Source of the DNA: Streptomyces durmitorensis
GTDB taxonomy: Bacteria; Actinomycetota; Actinomycetes; Streptomycetales; Streptomycetaceae
Length of the DNA stretch: 64,000 bases
Assembly: GCF_023498005.1 (NCBI RefSeq)
Contig: NZ_CP097289.1
Coordinates: 6,138,001-6,202,000 of the forward strand
Direction: 5' to 3'
Shown: piece by piece, positions 1 through 7,167 of the stretch
How the letters are laid out: each line of letters starts with the position of its first letter
Position numbering within the stretch: position 1 is the first letter of the stretch
Program-made: the position numbers and the translations under genes
The notes under the pieces: model-generated
What the model was told of the DNA's origin: nothing
The model's input: the letters and a program-made list of their open reading frames with translations, nothing else
The model's database searches: none

Positions 1-365
1 GCCACCGGCGGGGCGAGGTAGGGGAGGTAGAAGGCGGTGCGGAAGAACCCGGCGCCCGTCTTGATCTTCGTGATGAGCAGCCCGAGTGAGAGCCCGAAGA
101 CCACCCGCACGGCCACCATGATCACGACCAGCCAGAGGGTGTTCCACAGGGCCGGGCCGAACAGGGGCATCTGGTCGAACACGTACTTCCAGTTCCGCAG
201 GCCCACGAAGGTGGGCTCCTTGATCTGGTTGTAGTGCATGAACGAGAAGTAGACGGTGGCGATCAGCGGATACGCGAAGAAGACGCTGAAGCCGACCAGC
301 CAGGGGGAGAGGAATCCGAGCGTGCGCAGTCTGCGGCGCGCCGGGTTGGAGAGGGAAAGTGCCAT
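1..365 (-). CDS. Sugar ABC transporter permease, 3' part missing (window edge)
   Basis: Inner-membrane permease subunit of a carbohydrate ABC importer (MalF/UgpA type, binding-protein-dependent transport family). About 121 codons are visible. The N-terminus has a basic stretch (NPARRRLRTLGF) followed by a first membrane segment (about residues 17-40), then the periplasmic loop with the family-typical FVGLRNW, and a second membrane segment around residues 76-98. The conserved AFYLPYLAPPVA lies at the window edge. The ATG is 15 bp after the stop of the binding-protein gene, so the two are co-transcribed. The EAA loop and the remaining segments lie outside the window. Family is secure; the sugar is unknown. 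Confidence 0.9.
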   Translation of the reverse strand, partial: MALSLSNPARRRLRTLGFLSPWLVGFSVFFAYPLIATVYFSFMHYNQIKEPTFVGLRNWKYVFDQMPLFGPALWNTLWLVVIMVAVRVVFGLSLGLLITKIKTGAGFFRTAFYLPYLAPPV

Positions 366-380
366 GGCGGGGTCCTCAGC

Positions 381-1721
381 TCAGCTCTTCGACTGGAGGG
401 TGTCGGCGTCGATCTGCTCGTCGAGCTTCTTCAGGCGCCCTCGCAGATCACCCACGCGTCCGGCCTCGACGGCGTACGAGAAGTCCCCGAGCGAGACGAC
501 GTAGGCGCCGCCGTTGACGGAGGGCGGCAGGGCCTTGCTGTGCTTGTTCCGCAGGATGTCGAAGAAGGTCCGGAAGGTCGGATCGGCGTCCAGGTCCGGC
601 GACTTGAGCGCCGCGAACGTGGAGGGCACGTTGTGGATGGCGTTCGCGAAGTTCACGACCTGCTTGGTGTCGGCGGTCAGGAACCGCACCAGCTCCCACG
701 CGGCGTTCTGGTGCTTGCTGCTGTGCGCGATCCCGGCGACGGTGCCGGTGATGAAGCCGCGTCCGTAGGTGTCGGCCTGGTCGTCGGGGACGGGCAGCGG
801 CGCCACGCCCCAGTCGAACTTCGCCTTCGCCTCGTCCAGCATCAGGCCGCGCCACTCACCGTCCAGGTGCATGGCGACCTTGCCGGTCAGGAAGGCGTTC
901 TGGGTGGACATCTCGTCGCCGAAGGTCAGCCGGAACCGCTCCAGGTCGTCGAATCCGCCCTGGGCCGCGGCGAGTTGCCGGGCGGTCTTGAAGAACTGGT
1001 ACGTCTTCGGCTCCTCGGCGAGGCGCGAATTTCCTTCGGAGTCGAAGTACTGGGGGCCCCACTGCGCGAAGAGGCGGTCAGGGCTGTTCTGGTAGAAGCG
1101 GAAGTTGGGGAGATACCCGACCTGCTTGTACGAGTTCCTGCCGCTGCGCACGGTCAGCTTCTTGGCGACCTTCTTGAACTCGGACATCGTGCGCGGCGGG
1201 CGCTCGATCCCCGCCTTCTTGTAGGCGTCCTTGTTGTAGTACATCCCGTAGGCGTCGGCGAGCAGGGGCAGGGCGCACTGGTTGCCGCGGTAACTCGTGT
1301 AGTCGAGCAGGGTCTTGGGGAACACCTTGCGCTTGTCGAGGCCGGTCTTCTTCATGAACGGATCGAGGTCCGCCCACATCCCGGAGTCGCAGTACTGGCC
1401 CACGTTGTTGGTGGTGAAGGACGACACCACGTCCGGGGCCTTGTCGCCGCCCGCCCGCAGGGCCTGGTTGACGGTCTCGTCGGAGACGTTCCCGGTGGCC
1501 TTCACCTTGATGTTCGGGTGCAGCTTCTCGAAGCGGTCGATGCTGTCGTTGACGGCCTTGACCTCGCCGGGCGTCGACCAGCCGTGCCAGAACTTCAGGG
1601 TGACCGGCTTGGTCGGGTCGTCGTTCGCGCTGCCGACGCTCGGGTTGGCGCAGCCGGAGAGCAAGAGGCCGGCTGCGGCGAGCGCCGCGGACGCGCAGGT
1701 GGGCATGCGCCATCGCGGCAT
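381..1721 (-). CDS. Extracellular sugar-binding lipoprotein of ABC importer
   Basis: 446-aa solute-binding protein, family 1 (MalE/UgpB-like). It should be anchored outside the membrane and deliver a sugar or oligosaccharide to the permease encoded just downstream. It has a lipoprotein signal peptide with lipobox LSGC, Cys24 being the lipidated residue. The mature protein begins with the typical VTLKFWHGWSTPGE strand and has ALPLLADAYGMYYNKDAYKK, characteristic of this fold. The start ATG is preceded by AAAGGAAG at good spacing. It sits between a ROK regulator gene and a permease gene, which suggests a small sugar-uptake operon controlled by the ROK protein. Substrate cannot be read from the sequence. 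Confidence 0.92.
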   Translation of the reverse strand: MPRWRMPTCASAALAAAGLLLSGCANPSVGSANDDPTKPVTLKFWHGWSTPGEVKAVNDSIDRFEKLHPNIKVKATGNVSDETVNQALRAGGDKAPDVVSSFTTNNVGQYCDSGMWADLDPFMKKTGLDKRKVFPKTLLDYTSYRGNQCALPLLADAYGMYYNKDAYKKAGIERPPRTMSEFKKVAKKLTVRSGRNSYKQVGYLPNFRFYQNSPDRLFAQWGPQYFDSEGNSRLAEEPKTYQFFKTARQLAAAQGGFDDLERFRLTFGDEMSTQNAFLTGKVAMHLDGEWRGLMLDEAKAKFDWGVAPLPVPDDQADTYGRGFITGTVAGIAHSSKHQNAAWELVRFLTADTKQVVNFANAIHNVPSTFAALKSPDLDADPTFRTFFDILRNKHSKALPPSVNGGAYVVSLGDFSYAVEAGRVGDLRGRLKKLDEQIDADTLQSKS

Positions 1722-1790
1722 GGCGGACTTCCTTTACGGGGGAGGGGAGTTGAGGTGCGGGGAGGGGCAGGGAGGGGCAGGCCGTCGTGC

Positions 1791-2963
1791 TCAGGCCGTG
1801 TCGAAGACCTGGTCGCGGGCCTGGGTGAGCGCCGAGCGCAGGGCGCCGGTGAGGATCGGGTCGCCGTCGAGTTCGCTGATCCGGATCTGCGGGCGAGGCA
1901 GGGCGAGCCCGGTCAGCTCCTCCTCGACCCTGGCGCGCAGCTTGTCGCCGCCCGCCTGGGCCACCGAGCCGGAGAGCACGACGAGTTCGGGGTCCACGAC
2001 GGCGACGACCGCGGCGATGCCGGTGGCGATGCGCCGTGCGACCTCGCCGAGCGCGGCGTCGTCGGCCATGACCTGCGCCAACGTCGCCCCGCCGCCGGTG
2101 AGTTCGCGCACGACGTACGCGGAGACGAGGCTCTCGAAGCCGCCCCCGCCCCCGCCGCCGTCCTGAGGGCCGGTGCGCACCAGGGGAGCGCCCGGCAGCG
2201 GCATGTAGCCGATCTCGCCCGCGCCGCCGGTCGCGCCCCGCAGCAGGGTGCCGCCGAGCACGATGGCGGCGCCGACGCCCTCGTCGAGCCAGGTCAGCAC
2301 GTAGTTGTCGTTGTCCTGCGCCGCGCCCTCGTACTGCTCGGCGACAGCGGCCAGATTCACGTCGTTCTCGATGTCGACCGGCGTGCCGAGCACCGCGGCG
2401 AGGTCGTCGCGCAGGGTGCGGGAGTGCCAGCCCGGCAGGTGCGGGGCGTACCGCAGCGCACCGGTGTGGGGGTCGATGGCGCCGGGGGTGCCGATCACCG
2501 CGGCCCGCAGGTCCTCGTGGCCGAGGCCCGCCTGGCGCAGCGCCTCGTCGACGGCCTCGGTGACCAGCTGGGCGGTGCGGTGGCGCACGTCCTCGGCGAC
2601 GGCGACGGCCTCGACGCGTGCCTGGCCGAGAACGGTGCCGGTGATGTCGGCGACGAGCGCGGTGATCCCGGTGGGGTTCGCGGACAGCGCGGCGACATGG
2701 CCGGCGCCCGGGTCGATCTCGTACAGCAGGGCGTTGGGCCCCGGACGTCCGCTGAGGCTGCCCGTGGTGTGCACGAGACCTGCTGCCTCCAGGCGCCCGA
2801 GCAGCTGCGAGGTGGTGGGCTTGGAGAGCCCGGTCAGCTCGCCGATGCGGGTGCGGGTGAGCGGGCCGTGCGCGACGAGCAGGTCGAGCACCGCCCGGTC
2901 GTTCATGGCGCGCAGGACGCTCGGCGTGCCCGGGGTCCCCGGAGTGCTGCCTGCTGCTGCCAT
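1791..2963 (-). CDS. ROK-family transcriptional regulator
   Basis: 390 aa. It has an N-terminal winged helix-turn-helix (about residues 18-75, with LTRTRIGELTGLSKPTTSQL) followed by a ROK sugar-kinase-like domain with IENDVNLAA and GAAIVLGGTLLRGATGGAGEIG. The cysteine cluster of the usual ROK zinc site (CxCGxxGC) is absent; a glycine run (GPQDGGGGGGGFES) occupies that place. It is therefore probably a sensor without that zinc site and not an active kinase. The start is placed at the ATG preceded by GGCAGG; an in-frame start ten codons upstream exists. It is the first gene of the leftward sugar ABC operon and likely represses it through the palindrome at 2997-3012. Confidence 0.9.
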   Translation of the reverse strand: MAAAGSTPGTPGTPSVLRAMNDRAVLDLLVAHGPLTRTRIGELTGLSKPTTSQLLGRLEAAGLVHTTGSLSGRPGPNALLYEIDPGAGHVAALSANPTGITALVADITGTVLGQARVEAVAVAEDVRHRTAQLVTEAVDEALRQAGLGHEDLRAAVIGTPGAIDPHTGALRYAPHLPGWHSRTLRDDLAAVLGTPVDIENDVNLAAVAEQYEGAAQDNDNYVLTWLDEGVGAAIVLGGTLLRGATGGAGEIGYMPLPGAPLVRTGPQDGGGGGGGFESLVSAYVVRELTGGGATLAQVMADDAALGEVARRIATGIAAVVAVVDPELVVLSGSVAQAGGDKLRARVEEELTGLALPRPQIRISELDGDPILTGALRSALTQARDQVFDTA

Positions 2964-3268
2964 CACGACACCTGCCTCTTGCCTCTTGTGCAACTGTTAG
3001 GAAACTTTCCAATTCGTGAGGACCGTACGGCTGGCGTGAATGAGGCGTCAATAGCGGATGCTCCTGCGGCAACCAAGTCGTTACCTGGTGGAGCCGGTGT
3101 TGCACAGGGTGCACGCGAGGCGTTCGGCCAGGGGGCCCGCCGCGGGCCGGGAACTCCACTCGGCCACCGCCCAGTTGGCCACCACCACGCTTCACCGCGG
3201 AGATCCCCGGCGCATATCCTCACGTCTGTTCGACCGACCAGGCAGGACGACCGGGGGACAAGACCACC
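2964..3268. other. Divergent intergenic region, ROK operon / Ser-Thr kinase
   Basis: About 305 bp between divergently read genes; it must hold both promoters. Apart from the palindrome at 2997-3012 I see no RNA gene, repeat or credible small gene. The kinase Shine-Dalgarno (GGGGGA near 3253) is at its right end. Confidence 0.6.
2997..3012. promoter_or_regulatory. Probable ROK operator
   Basis: TTAGGAAACTTTCCAA contains the perfect 11-bp palindrome GGAAA-C-TTTCC. It lies 34 bp upstream of the ROK start, where an autoregulatory operator is expected. ROK repressors commonly bind AT-rich palindromes of this shape. Assignment is by position and form only. Confidence 0.5.
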
Positions 3269-5200
3269 ATGACCAGTGCGACCGGCGGGGGCCACGCCGA
3301 CGAGGGTGCCGAAGACACCGGGGGAGGCATCAAGCCGCTCACGGCGGGCGATCCGCCCCGGATAGGGCCCTATCTCCTGCTCGGGAGGCTGGGGGCGGGC
3401 GGCATGGGCCGGGTCTACCTCGCCCGTTCCGAGAGCGGCCGCACCGTCGCGGTGAAGGTCGTCCACGAAGAGCACGTCACGAACGCTCAGTTCAGGGCCC
3501 GCTTCCGCCGGGAGATCGACGCCGCGCGGCGCGTCGGCGAGCGCTACACCGCGCCCGTGCTCGACTCGGACCCGGACGCCGAGCACCCCTGGGTGGCCAC
3601 GGGGTACGTCCCCGGCCTCTCCCTCGAACAGGTCGTACGCGGCCACGGCCCGCTCCCGGCGAAGTCCGTGCACGCGCTCGCCGACGGCCTGCTGCACGCG
3701 CTCCAGGACATCCACACGGCCGGGATCGTCCACCGCGACCTCAAGCCGTCCAACGTGATGCTCACCGTGGACGGCCCCCGCGTCATCGACTTCGGCATCG
3801 CCCGCGCCATGCGGACCTCGTCCGTCGAGTCGCTCCTCACCAGCACCGGCATGGTCATCGGCTCGCCCGGCTTCATGGCCCCCGAGCAGATCCGCGGCCA
3901 GAGCGCGGGCCCGGGGAGCGACGTGTTCACGCTGGGCTGCGTGCTCACGTACGCGGCCACGGGCGTCCTGCCCTTCGGGCACGGGGTCACCAACCAGCAC
4001 GCCGTGATGTACCAGATCGTCGAGGCCGAACCCGACCTCGACAAGGTGCGCGACGACGGACTGCGTACGCTCATCGCCCGCTGCCTGGCCAAGAATCCCG
4101 ACGAACGTCCCACCGTGGACGAGCTGTTGGCGGACCCGGAGCGGACCCGCCCCCAGCCCTCGGCGGCCGCGTGGCTGCCCGCCGAGGTCGTGACGCGCCT
4201 CGCCCAGCAGGCGGCAAGGCTCCTGGACGCGGAGGCGGCGGAGCCCGTGCGCGAGGAGGCGCCGCCCGCCGCCGGGGTCCCCGACCGGGAGACGGCGCGG
4301 CTGCGCGCGGAGCCGGGCATCCCCGAGGTCGTGGCGGTGGCCGCGTCCGGTGACACCCCGGCGGTCACCTCCGACCAGGAGCGGAAGCGGGCCCGCCGGC
4401 GCCGCCCGCTGGTGATCGGGCTCCCGGTGGTCGCCGTGCTCTCCGTGGGAGGCGGCACGTTCGTGGTGATGCAGCCGTTCGGCGGCGACAGCGGAGACCA
4501 GGCGTCGCCGCCGTCCAGCAGCTCCCCGGCGGCGCCGGGCCAGGACGCCTCGCCCAGCGGCTCACCGGCCGATGACGGCAAGGGGGACAAGGACGACAAG
4601 GGCAAGGGGGACGAGAAGGGGGAGAAGGACGAGAACGGCAAGGACGGGGCGGACGGCAAGGACGGCGAGAGCGCGGCCGACGGCCAGGGCGGGGAGGACT
4701 CCAAGGGCTCCGCGGGCTCCTCGGACGGTGCCGCGGGCTCCGACGGGGGCGACGGCACGTCACCCGGCGGCTCGTCCGGCAGCGACTCCGATGCGGGCTC
4801 GTCCAGCGGCGCGGGCTCCGGCGACGGCTCGGGCGACCCCGGCTCCGGCTCCGGCGGGGACGGCTCGGACGGCACGGGCGGGGTCCCGTCGTTCTTCGCC
4901 GACACCTGGAGGTTCGGCGGCGACTACAACATCGGTCAGCCGGACAAGGTGACCATCTCCGCGAGCGGCTCCGTCCGCCTGGTCCTCGACCAGCAGACCG
5001 CCTGCACGTACGCCGCGAAGGTGACGTCGACGACGAGCCAGGGCAGCCGCATCAACGTCGGGACGGCCAGCTTCGTCGGGAGCAGGCCCGCCTACTGCCA
5101 CCCGACCCTGGACCCCTCGTACTTCACCATCAACGGCAGCGGCGTCCAGCACAACGTGGGCCCCTCCCACGGCGAGGGGTACTACTACAAGCGGGCCTGA
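3269..5200 (+). CDS. Membrane-anchored serine/threonine protein kinase
   Basis: 643-aa Hanks-type (PknB-like) kinase. The kinase domain spans about residues 32-290, with the glycine loop GRLGAGGMGRVY, catalytic Lys63, the HRDLKPSN loop with Asp157, and DFG at 174-176, so it should be active. A basic stretch (RKRARRRR) precedes one membrane segment at about 380-403. Then comes a low-complexity extracellular linker of roughly 140 residues, first Lys/Asp/Glu/Gly-rich and then Gly/Ser/Asp-rich. It ends in an unrecognised domain of about 100 residues with two cysteines (in TACTY and AYCHP) that could form a disulfide. There are no PASTA repeats. The C-terminal domain is probably the sensor. ATG with GGGGGA upstream. 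Confidence 0.92.
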   Translation: MTSATGGGHADEGAEDTGGGIKPLTAGDPPRIGPYLLLGRLGAGGMGRVYLARSESGRTVAVKVVHEEHVTNAQFRARFRREIDAARRVGERYTAPVLDSDPDAEHPWVATGYVPGLSLEQVVRGHGPLPAKSVHALADGLLHALQDIHTAGIVHRDLKPSNVMLTVDGPRVIDFGIARAMRTSSVESLLTSTGMVIGSPGFMAPEQIRGQSAGPGSDVFTLGCVLTYAATGVLPFGHGVTNQHAVMYQIVEAEPDLDKVRDDGLRTLIARCLAKNPDERPTVDELLADPERTRPQPSAAAWLPAEVVTRLAQQAARLLDAEAAEPVREEAPPAAGVPDRETARLRAEPGIPEVVAVAASGDTPAVTSDQERKRARRRRPLVIGLPVVAVLSVGGGTFVVMQPFGGDSGDQASPPSSSSPAAPGQDASPSGSPADDGKGDKDDKGKGDEKGEKDENGKDGADGKDGESAADGQGGEDSKGSAGSSDGAAGSDGGDGTSPGGSSGSDSDAGSSSGAGSGDGSGDPGSGSGGDGSDGTGGVPSFFADTWRFGGDYNIGQPDKVTISASGSVRLVLDQQTACTYAAKVTSTTSQGSRINVGTASFVGSRPAYCHPTLDPSYFTINGSGVQHNVGPSHGEGYYYKRA

Positions 5201-5215
5201 GCCCCCGCGCCGCCG

Positions 5216-6298
5216 CTACTTCGCCAGGTTCGGCGGCGGCGCTATCGGGGAGGCCGCCAGCGACTGCGGCGAGGTCGCGGAGGCGTACGCCGACGGCGCC
5301 GCGACACCCGCGGACGGGTCGGCGGGCGCCTCCTCCGTCGCCTGGAGCGGCAGGCCGCCCACGATGCGGATGCCCGCCTCGTCGAAGGCCCGCTTGATGC
5401 GCCAGCGCAGCTCGCGCTCCACGCCGAGGGCGTTGCCCGGCATCGTCTTCGCGGAGACCCGCACGACCATCGACTCCAGCAGCACGCTGTCCAGGCCGAG
5501 TACCTCGACCGGGCCCCAGAGGCGCTCGTTCCACGGCTCGTCCTTGGCCATGGACTCGCCGACCTCGAGCAGCTTCGCCTGGACCTTCTCCAGGTCCTCG
5601 TCCGGGCGCACGGTGACGTCGACGCCCGCCGTGGACCAGCCCTGGCTGAGGTTGCCGATGCGCTTGACCTCGCCGTTGCGGACGTACCAGATCTCGCCGT
5701 TGTCGCCGCGCAGCTTGGTGACGCGCAGACCGACCTCGATGACCTCGCCGGACGCCACGCCCGCGTCGATGGAGTCGCCCACGCCGTACTGGTCCTCCAG
5801 GATCATGAAGACGCCGGAGAGGAAGTCCGTGACGAGGTTGCGGGCGCCGAAACCGATCGCCACACCCGCGACACCCGCCGAGGCGAGCAGCGGGGCGAGG
5901 TTGATCTGGAATGTGCCCAGGATCATCAGCGCGGCCGTGCCCAGGATCAGGAACGACGCCACCGAGCGCAGCACGGAGCCGATGGCCTGCGAGCGCTGGC
6001 GGCGGCGCTCCACGTTCACGAGGAGACCGCCGAGCGCCGTGCCGTTCACGGACTGCGCCGTGCGGTTCATGCGATCTATGAGCTTGGTGATGGAACGCCG
6101 GATGACCACGCGAAGGACGACGGCGACGGCGACGATCAGCAGGATGCGGAGCCCGATGCCCAGCCACGCCGACCAGTTCTGCTCGACCCAGCTCGCGGCG
6201 TTCGTCGCGCTCTCCTGGGCGTCTTCCAAGGTCGGGGACTTCGGCGTCGTCTTGTCGTCCGGGTCCGTTCCGGCTGCTGTCAGGACGGACAGGAACAC
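5216..6298 (-). CDS. Small-conductance mechanosensitive channel (MscS family)
   Basis: About 360 aa. Membrane segments occupy residues near 40-70 and 110-170, followed by the pore-lining helix and the MscS beta domain (GVAGVAIGFGARNLVTDFLSG, then DQYGVGDSIDAG and RNGEV). It should release solutes when membrane tension rises under osmotic downshock. I start it at the GTG preceded by GGAGG eight bases upstream rather than at an ATG 14 codons earlier, which has no good ribosome site. The C-terminus is a Pro/Ala-rich tail. It converges with the kinase gene; the stops are 15 bp apart. Confidence 0.92.
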   Translation of the reverse strand: MFLSVLTAAGTDPDDKTTPKSPTLEDAQESATNAASWVEQNWSAWLGIGLRILLIVAVAVVLRVVIRRSITKLIDRMNRTAQSVNGTALGGLLVNVERRRQRSQAIGSVLRSVASFLILGTAALMILGTFQINLAPLLASAGVAGVAIGFGARNLVTDFLSGVFMILEDQYGVGDSIDAGVASGEVIEVGLRVTKLRGDNGEIWYVRNGEVKRIGNLSQGWSTAGVDVTVRPDEDLEKVQAKLLEVGESMAKDEPWNERLWGPVEVLGLDSVLLESMVVRVSAKTMPGNALGVERELRWRIKRAFDEAGIRIVGGLPLQATEEAPADPSAGVAAPSAYASATSPQSLAASPIAPPPNLAK

Positions 6299-6564
6299 GG
6301 CAGGTACCTCCAGGCATAGCGGCCTGCCCAGGAGATGCACCGGGCAGAGTCACCACACTAACGGGGCATTGTGTGTGGATCGTTGTCATGTTCGAGGGAG
6401 AGACGGTGCTCACCTGGGGAAGATGAGGGTGTCGCACTGGTGTGGTCGAAAACACTCCGAGCCCGTTACCAGCGGATGGTGGCGCTTGGACCAGGCATGA
6501 GGGGAGACTGGCTACAGATCGTCCCGGCGCGAGCCACGCGCCGCCGGCGTAATAGGAGGCATCC

Positions 6565-7101
6565 GTGCCGCACGTCCTGGTCCTCAATGCGTCGTACGAG
6601 CCATTGGGTGTCGTACCGCTCCGCCGCGCGCTCGTCCTCGTCCTGGAGAACAAGGCTCTCTGCCTCGAGGAATCCGGCGCCTTCATGCACAGCGCAACGC
6701 GCACTGTCCCCGCACCCAGCGTGGTCCGCCTCAAGCGGTTCGTCCGGGTCCCTTACAGGGGGCCCGTTCCTCTGACCAGGCGGGCGCTCTTCGCCCGCGA
6801 CGGCGGTCGGTGTGCGTACTGCGGTGGCGTCGCAACCAGCGTCGACCACGTCATTCCGAAGAGCCGTGGCGGTCAGCACGCCTGGGAGAACGTGGTGGCT
6901 TCATGCCGCCGCTGCAACCACACCAAGGCGGACCGCCATCTCCTGGAGCTGGGGTGGCGCCTGCGTCACAAGCCCGCGCCGCCCTCGGGGCTCGCGTGGC
7001 GCATCATCGGGACCGGGCACAGGGATCCGCGCTGGCTGCCGTACTTGCAGCCGTTCGGCGCGGATGACGCGATGGCCCGGATCGATGGCATTTCAGCCTA
7101 G
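6565..7101 (+). CDS. HNH endonuclease
   Basis: 178 aa, GTG start behind a strong AGGAGG. An N-terminal domain (HVLVLNASYEPLGVVPLRRA) is followed by an HNH nuclease domain (about residues 75-130) with CAYCGG, the DHVIPKSRGG catalytic strand, the ENVVASCRRCN helix and paired CxxC zinc knuckles. The catalytic His follows Asp in SVDHVIP. Proteins of this build are widespread single-copy genes in Streptomyces and other actinobacteria; the cellular role is not established. A strong hairpin overlaps the 3' end. Confidence 0.9.
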   Translation: MPHVLVLNASYEPLGVVPLRRALVLVLENKALCLEESGAFMHSATRTVPAPSVVRLKRFVRVPYRGPVPLTRRALFARDGGRCAYCGGVATSVDHVIPKSRGGQHAWENVVASCRRCNHTKADRHLLELGWRLRHKPAPPSGLAWRIIGTGHRDPRWLPYLQPFGADDAMARIDGISA

Positions 7102-7121
7102 AAATCGATCCGGGCTCTGTT
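7075..7121 (+). terminator. Intrinsic-type terminator of the HNH gene
   Basis: A 12-bp inverted repeat: GCCCGGATCGAT at 7075-7086 pairs perfectly with ATCGATCCGGGC at 7104-7115, loop 17 nt, followed by TCTGTT. The left arm lies within the last codons of the HNH gene. Confidence 0.65.
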
Positions 7122-7167
7122 GTACGCGGCCGCCTGCGCGGGGCCTGTACGTGGCCGTCGGCCGCCG

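Noticed and set aside
234..3272. 1012-codon open frame on the + strand opposite the sugar ABC genes
   Set aside because: Antisense shadow: Arg/Gly/Val-rich translation, no family motifs, no ribosome site, while the opposite strand encodes three clear genes.
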